Shown piece by piece: positions 1 through 7,902 of a stretch of 64,000 bases of DNA. The notes under the pieces are model-generated. The model saw only the letters and a list, made by a program, of their open reading frames with translations, did no database searches and was not told where the DNA came from. The translations under genes were made by a program, and so were the position numbers. The stretch lies in assembly GCA_026225395.1 (NCBI GenBank), contig JAMFSR010000035.1:62001-126000 (forward strand), read 5' to 3'. Each line of letters opens with the position of its first letter. Within the stretch, counting starts at the first letter, position 1. This DNA is from Granulicella sapmiensis (GTDB lineage Bacteria > Acidobacteriota > Terriglobia > Terriglobales > Acidobacteriaceae).

Positions 1-2
1 GC

Positions 3-3000
3 TTCGGCGGACCTGTGCGTATTCCGCACCTCTTCGATGGCAGGGATAAGCTCTTCTTTCAGTTCACCCTCGACAAGGTTCACGCCGAGTCCGCACCGGT
101 GTATGGCGCGGATACTTTGCCAACAGCACAAATGCGCACAGGAGACTTCTCTCAACTCCTGGCAGCCAACGGCGGACCGGGGTATGTAATTTACGATCCT
201 ACATCGCAGGCAGCATGCACCGCTAACAATGGAGGAACGCCGTGCCGCTATCCCTTCGGACAAACACCGACCGGCGCTTCGAATCCCGCCAAAGCTACAA
301 ATATTATCCCGACGAACGAGCTTTCCCCCATCAGCCTGTACATGCAAAAATTTCTGCCTGCCACGATCAACAACTCGTTGACCAACAACTACATTGGCGG
401 CATTCCAACCGGCTATAAGAACTATCTCTGGGGTACGCGTATCGATTACGACATCTCACCCCGGCAGAGACTCTCCGTTGCCGCGACCAACGGCCGCCGC
501 CACGCGGTGCCTTATACCTCGGGCACCTCCAATCTGCCGGTGCCCTATCTCGCCACCACCATGTCAACGGTCGTCGGTGACTTCATCGATGTGGAACACA
601 CGTTCACCATCTCGCCACGAGCGGTGAATCAGTTCAAAGCCGGCTATCAGTACTTCGGCGGTCCACCCACGCAAAATAGCAATGAGGGCATTGCGCAATA
701 TGAGTCGGCTGCGATCGGGATCACTGGCGTGCCTGTCGGACAGGGCTCCGATGAGTTTCCCGGTTCAAGCTTTGCCGGCACCAATCCGCAAACCAACTGG
801 AGCCAGCCGGATGTCACCAATAAGACCGTGACACACACCTTCGTGATTGTCGACAACGTTGAATGGACACTAGGCAAAAACGCTCTGAACTTCGGCATAC
901 AGCTTCAGGATCTGATGGAGAACGCCAGCACCAACAGCAGCTACTCCTCTCCCATCACCTATGCGTGGAACCCTAACGATACGGACAACATCAGCGGCAC
1001 CTCCTATGTGACCGCTAACGGTTATGCCTATGCCAGTTATATGCTTGGCGCAGTCGATAGCAGCGCTGTCACGCTGCAGCCGTTTTCCGACATCGGCGAC
1101 CGTTATCACCCCATCTCCCCTTACTTTCAGGATGACCTCAGGATCACCTCGAAGTTGACGCTGAACCTTGGGCTGCGTTGGGATTACATCCCCAGCTTCC
1201 GTGAAACTCTCGATCGCTGGTCGTTCCTGAATGCGACACAGACCAACACCTATACCGGCAATCCTGGAAACTTCCAATTCGCCGGAAACTATGGCGGAGC
1301 AGGCGTGAGCTGCGGTTGCCGCTCACCGGTAAATACCTACTGGAAAAACTGGGGTCCGCGCCTGGGCTTCGCCTACTCCGCAACTCCGACAACGGTCATC
1401 CGCGGAGGCGTCGCCATCCTCTACTCACATGGCGGAGGCACTGGCGGTGCGGGTGCGGTCGCTACCGGCCAAACCGGCTTCAACGATCCGATCAGCTATC
1501 CGGCTAACCCTGCCGGTCCAAACGCAGCGCCGGCGTTCTATCTCAACAACAGCACAGGTTTCCAGACATTGGGCCTTTCGAACACGAACTTCGGCGGCCC
1601 CACGGCAACGTTGCCCACTATACCCGCACCATCGGTGACCAGCCAGCTATCCACCGGTCTGGTCGGCAACTTTGTCAACAGCTCGGGAGCCTTCGTAAAG
1701 TCGACCTCGGGCATCAACTACGCCGACCCGTACTACGGCGACCGCACACCGACGTTCTATTACTGGAACTTCGGCATCCAGCAGGCAATGACCAATAACA
1801 TCACCTTCACCCTGAACTATGCGGGTAGCATCAGTCACTTCATCGCCGGCGCCAGCGGTCTGCGTGGCCTCCAATCGGGCGAGGTGAACCCGGCCTACTT
1901 CGCGCTCGGCGCCGGCGGCACAGTGGCCGCTCCGCAGTATGGAAAGGGTCTGCTTTCACAGCCTGCCACAGCCGCCAACGTGGCACTGGCGCAGGCTGTC
2001 ATGCCCGGTTGCTGTGGCACGCCATATGCCGGCTTCGCGCAGGCAGCGGCGACATCGGCCGGAGCTACCTTCGCAACCATCGCTCAGAGCCTCAAGTGGA
2101 TGCCGCAATACTCCGGCACGACCGACACCTGGGGTCTCTATTCGGCGAACGCCGCTTACAACGCGCTGGAGGCCTCCATTGCCATCCGGCCGACGCATGG
2201 GCTGACGTTCAACGTGAATTACACATGGGACAAGGAATTGGACGATGCAGGTACCATCCGTACCGGTTACGCAATCCCGGGCAACCTCACTCTGAATGGA
2301 AAATCGTGGGCGGCCGACCGTATCGATCGTTCAGAAAGCGTTCTCGACATACCCCAGAACCTGTCCGCTTACGGAGTTTACAAACTCCCATTCGGAAAGG
2401 CCGGAATCGGCCGGAACCACTTCCTCGTTCGCGCACTTGCCGGTGGATGGGAGCTTTCGGGCATTAGCACGTACAGCTCCGGGTTGCCGCTGTTCGTCAC
2501 CTCTTCTGCCTGCACCGCAACGTCATTACCCAACCAGGGAACCTGCATGCCCGACGTCAATCCGGGTTTCAGCGGTCCCATCATGACTTCAAAGTGGGGC
2601 GCGGGTGCAACAGCCCTCAACCTTCCAACCAAAACTTACATCAACGGCGGGCTGAACGGAGCGAGCGGATACAACACTTCGTCCACACCAGGATCTGGGG
2701 GGCAGGTGACTGTAGGAAGCACGACGACACAGGTCTCATGCGCGAACAGTGGAGCACCGTTCTGCAACTCGAACCCACTCATGATTGGCGATGCACCTCG
2801 CGGCGGAGCGTATGGGTTGCGAGGACCCGGCAACTTCCGCATCACAAGCGGTCTGCGCCGCAGCTTCGACATCACGGAGAAGGTAAAGTTCATCTTCGGT
2901 GTGGATTGCCAGAATGTGCTGAACTCAGTCACCTTCGGAGGTGGCGGTGGTGGTACAGCTACCAGTATCGGACAGAGCATCAACACTGCCACCTTTGGAA

Positions 3001-3062
3001 CACTGACTACTGCCTCATCCGACAGCCGGGATTTCCAATTCTCCGGTCGTGTATCTTTCTAA
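3..3062 (+). CDS. TonB-dependent receptor, Oar-like (C-terminal part, cut by window start)
   Basis: The reading frame is open from the first bases of the window, so the N-terminus (signal peptide, carboxypeptidase-regulatory domain and most of the plug) lies outside. The visible 1019 residues begin with FGGPVRIPHLFDGRDK, the segment that follows the plug in acidobacterial Oar-like receptors. They continue as a long beta-barrel with many aromatic, Asn-rich strands and end in a terminal Phe (GRVSF), as expected for an outer-membrane barrel. The family imports large ligands, often glycans, using TonB energy. It is followed by a strong terminator and then by an oligogalacturonate lyase on the same strand, so pectin oligomers are a plausible ligand; this is inference from context. 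Confidence 0.9.
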   Translation, partial: FGGPVRIPHLFDGRDKLFFQFTLDKVHAESAPVYGADTLPTAQMRTGDFSQLLAANGGPGYVIYDPTSQAACTANNGGTPCRYPFGQTPTGASNPAKATNIIPTNELSPISLYMQKFLPATINNSLTNNYIGGIPTGYKNYLWGTRIDYDISPRQRLSVAATNGRRHAVPYTSGTSNLPVPYLATTMSTVVGDFIDVEHTFTISPRAVNQFKAGYQYFGGPPTQNSNEGIAQYESAAIGITGVPVGQGSDEFPGSSFAGTNPQTNWSQPDVTNKTVTHTFVIVDNVEWTLGKNALNFGIQLQDLMENASTNSSYSSPITYAWNPNDTDNISGTSYVTANGYAYASYMLGAVDSSAVTLQPFSDIGDRYHPISPYFQDDLRITSKLTLNLGLRWDYIPSFRETLDRWSFLNATQTNTYTGNPGNFQFAGNYGGAGVSCGCRSPVNTYWKNWGPRLGFAYSATPTTVIRGGVAILYSHGGGTGGAGAVATGQTGFNDPISYPANPAGPNAAPAFYLNNSTGFQTLGLSNTNFGGPTATLPTIPAPSVTSQLSTGLVGNFVNSSGAFVKSTSGINYADPYYGDRTPTFYYWNFGIQQAMTNNITFTLNYAGSISHFIAGASGLRGLQSGEVNPAYFALGAGGTVAAPQYGKGLLSQPATAANVALAQAVMPGCCGTPYAGFAQAAATSAGATFATIAQSLKWMPQYSGTTDTWGLYSANAAYNALEASIAIRPTHGLTFNVNYTWDKELDDAGTIRTGYAIPGNLTLNGKSWAADRIDRSESVLDIPQNLSAYGVYKLPFGKAGIGRNHFLVRALAGGWELSGISTYSSGLPLFVTSSACTATSLPNQGTCMPDVNPGFSGPIMTSKWGAGATALNLPTKTYINGGLNGASGYNTSSTPGSGGQVTVGSTTTQVSCANSGAPFCNSNPLMIGDAPRGGAYGLRGPGNFRITSGLRRSFDITEKVKFIFGVDCQNVLNSVTFGGGGGGTATSIGQSINTATFGTLTTASSDSRDFQFSGRVSF

Positions 3063-3084
3063 CTCGTTCACGCTTGTTATTCCG

Positions 3085-3112
3085 CCGGAGGCATGAAACT
3101 TCATGCCTCCGG
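3085..3112 (+). terminator. Intrinsic terminator after the TonB receptor
   Basis: A perfect 12-bp stem (CCGGAGGCATGA / TCATGCCTCCGG) with loop AACT is followed by TTT, 22 bases after the receptor stop codon. An ATG at 3093 lies inside this hairpin and is therefore an unlikely start for the next gene. Confidence 0.85.
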
Positions 3113-3148
3113 TTTAGCGTCTAGAGAAAGTCCGCTAAGGATGACAAC

Positions 3149-3154
3149 AGGAGG
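3149..3154 (+). promoter_or_regulatory. Ribosome-binding site that selects a TTG start for the PL22 gene
   Basis: AGGAGG lies four bases before TTG at 3159. Translation from this TTG gives a clean signal peptide (MKSITLCSSLLITC and onward to AQG). In-frame ATGs at 3093 and 3141 have no comparable site, and the first lies in a terminator stem. Confidence 0.75.
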
Positions 3155-3158
3155 TCCC

Positions 3159-4466
3159 TTGAAATCCATCACCCTCTGCTCTTCGCTTCTGATTACCTGC
3201 CTTTCGCACGCCGTCCTGGCGCAGGGCTATCCAACCCCCAAGGACACACGCACACCCGACCACATGCCCACTGCGGCGGAGCTAAAAGACCCACCTAAGT
3301 CCTGGATCGACAAAGACACCGGCCATCGTGTCGTGCGCCTCACCAGCGAGCCCGGCTCGGCCAGCTTCTACTTCAACGTCAACGCCTACACGCCTGACGG
3401 TACCGAGATGATCTACACCACACCCGAAGGGGTCTCCGTCCTCAACCTCAAATCCATGGAGACGCGATCCGTCGTCAAAGGCCGCGTGCGCACCATCGTC
3501 GTAGGCCACAAGACGCCAAGCGTCTTCTACATCAAGCCCGACGAGCAGCAGCTCTACGTCACCAACGTCGATACCGGCGACACTCGCATGATCGGCAAGA
3601 TTCCCCCTCACGGCAACATCGATACAGTAAACGCCGACGAAACCCTCGCAGCCGGCACCTATGACGAAGTCGCCGCTCCAGAGAAGCAATACAACTCTCA
3701 AGCGAAGACGGTCAGCCCGCAGGGCAGCCCGCTCGAACAGCCTGCCAACAAAGGCGAAATGATGGAGCGCCGCCTCGCCGCCCGCATTCCACTCGTGCTC
3801 TATACACTCAACCTGAACGATGGAAAGATCACTCCCCTGCTCCACAGCACCGACTGGATCAACCACCTGCTCTTCTCACCCGCCAACCCCGACATCCTCA
3901 TGTACTGCCACGAAGGCCCCTGGCAAAAGGTCGATCGCATCTGGACCATCCACACCGACGGCACGCACAACCAGCTCATGCACAAGCGCACCATGTTCAT
4001 GGAAATCGCAGGCCACGAGTTCTGGGGATGGGACGGCGACACCGTCTACTACGACCTGCAAACCCCCAAAGGCGAAGACTTCTGGCTGGCTTCGTTGAAC
4101 CTGAACGACGGCGAACAGGACTGGTACCACATGGACCGCAACGAATGGTCCATCCATTTCAATGTCAGCAAAGACAAGACCATGTTTGCCGGCGACGGCG
4201 GCGACCCAGGCCAGGTTGCAAAAGCTCCCAACGGTGAGTGGATCTATCTCTTTCGCCCACAGATGCCGCGCCAGACCGACGGCATCAACGACAAGACGAT
4301 GATCCAGCCTCGCATCCTGAAGGCTGAAAAGCTCGTCAACATGTCCAAGCACAACTACACGCTCGAACCCAACGTTAGCTTCACGCCGGACCAGAAGATG
4401 ATCATCTTCCGTTCCAACATGTTCGGCCCTACTTACGTCTTCGGCGTCGAAATCGCCAAGCCCTAA
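3159..4466 (+). CDS. Oligogalacturonate lyase (PL22-like), secreted or periplasmic
   Basis: The 435-residue product starts at TTG, chosen by an AGGAGG site and by the signal peptide ending near LAQG. The mature protein begins WIDKDTGHRVVRLTSEPGS, continues through a seven-bladed-propeller-like series, and contains CHEGPWQKVDRIW and WSIHFNVSKDKTMFAGDGG. These are recognisable segments of oligogalacturonide lyases, in which His and Gln residues bind Mn2+ and a His acts as base. The reaction is beta-elimination of short galacturonan oligomers to 5-keto-4-deoxyuronate. Canonical family members are cytoplasmic and about 385-390 residues long; this one carries an export signal. It converges with the GH105-CE12 gene, only 14 bases apart. 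Confidence 0.85.
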   Translation: MKSITLCSSLLITCLSHAVLAQGYPTPKDTRTPDHMPTAAELKDPPKSWIDKDTGHRVVRLTSEPGSASFYFNVNAYTPDGTEMIYTTPEGVSVLNLKSMETRSVVKGRVRTIVVGHKTPSVFYIKPDEQQLYVTNVDTGDTRMIGKIPPHGNIDTVNADETLAAGTYDEVAAPEKQYNSQAKTVSPQGSPLEQPANKGEMMERRLAARIPLVLYTLNLNDGKITPLLHSTDWINHLLFSPANPDILMYCHEGPWQKVDRIWTIHTDGTHNQLMHKRTMFMEIAGHEFWGWDGDTVYYDLQTPKGEDFWLASLNLNDGEQDWYHMDRNEWSIHFNVSKDKTMFAGDGGDPGQVAKAPNGEWIYLFRPQMPRQTDGINDKTMIQPRILKAEKLVNMSKHNYTLEPNVSFTPDQKMIIFRSNMFGPTYVFGVEIAKP

Positions 4467-4480
4467 GCAGGGCGCATACG

Positions 4481-6493
4481 CTACTCCGTGACAGCGGGCT
4501 TCAACGCCTTCCCTGCCGCAGAAAAGTCTTTAGCAACAGGATCGTCCGGCAGCGCCTTCAGTCCCTCCACAACGCTCTCCGCATTGATCACAGCGCCAGC
4601 CAGCGTTGTATGCGTGTGCGGATCGCCAAATAGCGGCTCGACAGCCGCTTCACCCAGCGCGTCATACTTGCGAGCCGTAATCTCGTTCAGATCGATGAAC
4701 CCCGCATGCTCTTTAGCAGCAACGTCCCGCGTCCATCCGCCATAGCTCGCTGCACCACGAACGATCTTGCCGTTCTGCCAGGTCTTGCGCGGCACCAGCG
4801 AGCATAAAATCGGCGTCACGCCCTTCGCCCGCGCATCCTCCACATACTCCGTCATGTACCAGCCAAACGTATGCACAGTCTCATGCTTCTTCAGAATGGG
4901 GTTCTCAATCTCCATTGTCTCCGCGCCTACGCCCGGCAACGACGCACGCGCCCGCGTCGGCTCATCCGGCACGCCGCCATCGTTGTGCCCAAACTGAAAC
5001 AGCACCACATCTCCCGGCTTCATCAACTTCAGCGTCTCCGCCCAATGTCCTTCGGCAATATAGGTCCGTGAGCTGCGTCCACCAATCGCGCGATTCACCA
5101 CGTTGATCTTCGTCGTATCGAAGTACCCAACGATCGGCTCACCCCATCCCATCTGATTGTTGGCTCCGTCACCATGCCCATTGCGTACAGTGGAGTCACC
5201 CACAAGAAACAGCGTCGGCAACCGTGGATTCGCCGGAACCGGCAGATGCAAATTCGTCACGTTCGTTGGATCCGTACTCACTGCAGCCTGCAGCGATGTA
5301 GCCGGCCCACCGGCCATGTGCCTCACCTCACTCGCAGCGAGCAGGAAGCCACCCACGCCGTAGTTGAAGTTTGAAGTTGGCAGATAAGGCGTCGGCTCCG
5401 CACCCGTCTGTTGGATGCACCCCAACCGCCCATCGGCATACACGTGCTTCAGCAACCCCGCCCATCCCTTCTCCACAACAGGCCCATACGTCTTGCGATC
5501 CAGCACACCCTCATTCACGCCCCAGGCCATGCTGTACACAAACAACGCCGACCCCGAAACCTCCGGCAGCGGAAAGTCTTCCGAATCGAGCAAGCTCGCA
5601 TGCCACAACCCATCCTTATCCTGCAGGGAAGCCACACGCTTCGACATCTCCTGCAGCTGTTGCACATAAAACCCACGTTGCGGATCATCCTTCGGCAGAT
5701 ACTGCAGCGTCCGCACGATCCCGCCCATCACCCATCCCTCACCCCGCGACCAGAAGATCTTCTTCCCATTCGCCGCACGCTTCGGAATATAACTCGCATC
5801 CCGCGCATAAAGATGCTCGTCCTGGTCATAGAGCAGCTTTGACGTAGCCTGCCACTGCGCATTCAGATAGTCGATGTACTTATGCTCCCCCGTGGCCGCA
5901 TACATCCTCGCCCAAACCGGCGGCGCCATAAACAACGCATCGCACCACCACCAAGGAATCCTCGGATCGCCCGGCTTCAGCGTTACAAACCCAATCACCG
6001 AGTCCAACTCATCCCGCGTCGGCTGGATCATGCCCACATCAGAGCCCTTGCCTCCATGCAGATACAACTCAAGGTAGGTCTGCGCGATACTCTGATCATC
6101 TGCATTCGGAAACTTGTTACGCAGACTCCAGCTAAACTTCTTACCCATCGCCGTCATGGCATCGCGATACTTCGGATCCCCCGTCGACTCCGACGCCGCC
6201 ATGAACCCGCTGTACAGCACGCTCTCCGTCCATATCTGGTCGAAGTAAGGCTCCGACTTCGCCAGCTGCCAATCCGCCACCTTCCGCGTAGCCTTGTCGA
6301 TATCCGCAAGCTTCATTGCAGGCGACAAGTCTGTAGCCAACGGCCCTGCATCAGCCGGAGCATCGCCAAAATGCCGCGACGTGTCCTTGTCGATGCCCTT
6401 CTGCTGCTCCGCCGTAGGCAGCGGATACTTCTGCGCGCAAATCGCGCTCACAACAAAGGCCATCGCCACACAAACAACTGCGCGTTTCATCAT
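4481..6493 (-). CDS. Fusion of GH105 unsaturated uronyl hydrolase and CE12 rhamnogalacturonan acetylesterase
   Basis: This 670-residue protein has a signal peptide (MMKRAVVCVAMAFVVSAICA). Residues about 60-395 form a GH105 (alpha/alpha)6 barrel with WWWCDALFMAPP (Asp185 is a candidate catalytic residue), FWSRGEGWVMGG and PEVSGSALFVYSMAWG. Residues about 425-655 form an SGNH esterase: GDST (nucleophile Ser434), the AIGGRSSRT glycine block, FGHND and DPHTH. GH105 removes the unsaturated uronic acid left by pectate or rhamnogalacturonan lyases; CE12 removes O-acetyl groups from rhamnogalacturonan-I. It is the last gene of the GH106-GH28 operon, 25 bases after GH28, with AGGAAG before its start. 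The ATG at 6490 is an alternative start. Confidence 0.93.
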   Translation of the reverse strand: MMKRAVVCVAMAFVVSAICAQKYPLPTAEQQKGIDKDTSRHFGDAPADAGPLATDLSPAMKLADIDKATRKVADWQLAKSEPYFDQIWTESVLYSGFMAASESTGDPKYRDAMTAMGKKFSWSLRNKFPNADDQSIAQTYLELYLHGGKGSDVGMIQPTRDELDSVIGFVTLKPGDPRIPWWWCDALFMAPPVWARMYAATGEHKYIDYLNAQWQATSKLLYDQDEHLYARDASYIPKRAANGKKIFWSRGEGWVMGGIVRTLQYLPKDDPQRGFYVQQLQEMSKRVASLQDKDGLWHASLLDSEDFPLPEVSGSALFVYSMAWGVNEGVLDRKTYGPVVEKGWAGLLKHVYADGRLGCIQQTGAEPTPYLPTSNFNYGVGGFLLAASEVRHMAGGPATSLQAAVSTDPTNVTNLHLPVPANPRLPTLFLVGDSTVRNGHGDGANNQMGWGEPIVGYFDTTKINVVNRAIGGRSSRTYIAEGHWAETLKLMKPGDVVLFQFGHNDGGVPDEPTRARASLPGVGAETMEIENPILKKHETVHTFGWYMTEYVEDARAKGVTPILCSLVPRKTWQNGKIVRGAASYGGWTRDVAAKEHAGFIDLNEITARKYDALGEAAVEPLFGDPHTHTTLAGAVINAESVVEGLKALPDDPVAKDFSAAGKALKPAVTE

Positions 6494-6518
6494 TTCGGCA
6501 CTTCCTCGTCTTCATCTC

Positions 6519-7898
6519 TTACTTCGCGGCAACCTGCGGCAGACCCGTCACACCGGATGAATCCGTCACCGCAACCGCGCTGCCATCCGCAATCGCCAAT
6601 GACATATGGCTCATCTTCCAATTCTTTGCATCGGCAATATGTCCCGCGGTCCGCGCCTGCACATCCCAATGATCGAGCACAAAATTTTCAAGCGGCGCCG
6701 TAGCATACGCGTCTACTTCAAATACAGTCTTCGCCCCGGTCGACTTGATACTCCAGATGTGAACATCGCGCACATGCGCAATACCCTGCGCTTCCGGCAC
6801 GGGCGTGGTCAGCACTTTGTAGTACGCCGGATAGTCCGTCATCCCGTCCGGAATCTTCGCATAGCTGTAACTCGGGTTCCAGTTCATCGTGATCCGGAAC
6901 ACCACAGGTGTATCAGTCATCGTAATGTCATGGATCCGCACATTCTCCGCGAACCCACCACGCGTATGCGCCGACTTGAACAGTATCCCCACCGGCACAC
7001 CCTTCAGCGTAGTGATGCCATAAGCCTCAATGTTGCGAAACCCACCCGAAGTCTCGCTGCCAAACGTCACTCCAGCCGCACCTTCACGCACAATCGAATC
7101 ACGCAGCACCACATCCTCGGTCGGACGATTCACCCGCAGCCCATCGAAGTCTCTGCCAGCCTTCAGACACAACGCATCGTCATTCACCGCAATATCCGCA
7201 TGCTCCACCAGAATCTTCCGCGACGAATCAATGTCGATCCCATCCGTACTCGGCCCATGTCCACCCTCGTTGTTGCGAATCGTAATGCCGTCCACCGTCA
7301 CATCATGCGAGTAACAAATATCTACCGTCCAGAACCCCGACCGCCGCAGCATCAATCCGCTCAGCTTCACATCCGACGAGTCAAATATCTGTATCAGCCG
7401 CGGCCGTCGTGCGTCATAGTCCGAAGCCCAACGCAAACCCTTCGGCTCATCGATCTTCCGCAGCGCCCAGTAACTGTCCCAGAACACCTTGCCATCACCA
7501 TCAATCGTCCCATCGCCAACAACGCTCGCACCCGTCTGCTTGTACACATTCACCAGGGCCGCCGGCCAGCTCATCTCGATGCCTGCCACGCGCGTTGGCA
7601 TCATCGGGTAGTCCTCGATATGCTGCGACCCCATCAGCGTCACACCCTTATCGATCTTGAGCGTTACACCGCTCTTCACGAAAATCGAGCCCGTAAGATA
7701 AGTCCCCGCCGGAAACGTCACCGTGCCGCCGCTCTTGGCCGCAGCATCAATCGAGCGTTGAATCGCGGCCGTGTCCAGCGTCACACCATCGCCCTTGGCT
7801 CCCGTCTGCCCCACACTAAACGTCTTGCCTTGCGCCACAGCGGCACCAACCAGCAAACACAACACGGACATCGCCATCATCATCTTCACTACGTGCAT
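6519..7898 (-). CDS. GH28 polygalacturonase / rhamnogalacturonase family protein
   Basis: The 459-residue product has a signal peptide (MHVVKMMMAMSVLCLLVGAAVAQ) followed by a right-handed beta-helix. Family blocks are visible: STDGIDIDSS, VNDDALCLKAGRD (the Asp pair), GSETSGGFRN in place of the GHG block, and GILFKSAHTRGG in place of the RIK block. The last two variants occur in bacterial exo-acting or rhamnogalacturonan-directed GH28 enzymes. The expected activity is hydrolysis of galacturonosyl linkages in pectin. The chosen ATG lies four bases after the GH106 stop, with GGAG at 7911-7914, which implies coupling; a longer start at 7934 would run inside GH106 without a signal sequence at its N-terminus. 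Confidence 0.9.
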   Translation of the reverse strand: MHVVKMMMAMSVLCLLVGAAVAQGKTFSVGQTGAKGDGVTLDTAAIQRSIDAAAKSGGTVTFPAGTYLTGSIFVKSGVTLKIDKGVTLMGSQHIEDYPMMPTRVAGIEMSWPAALVNVYKQTGASVVGDGTIDGDGKVFWDSYWALRKIDEPKGLRWASDYDARRPRLIQIFDSSDVKLSGLMLRRSGFWTVDICYSHDVTVDGITIRNNEGGHGPSTDGIDIDSSRKILVEHADIAVNDDALCLKAGRDFDGLRVNRPTEDVVLRDSIVREGAAGVTFGSETSGGFRNIEAYGITTLKGVPVGILFKSAHTRGGFAENVRIHDITMTDTPVVFRITMNWNPSYSYAKIPDGMTDYPAYYKVLTTPVPEAQGIAHVRDVHIWSIKSTGAKTVFEVDAYATAPLENFVLDHWDVQARTAGHIADAKNWKMSHMSLAIADGSAVAVTDSSGVTGLPQVAAK

Positions 7899-7902
7899 AC
7901 GC

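Noticed and set aside
3093..3158. Upstream ATG starts (3093 and 3141) for the PL22 gene
   Set aside because: The first lies in the terminator stem of the previous gene and the second has no properly spaced ribosome-binding site; both put polar residues before the signal peptide.
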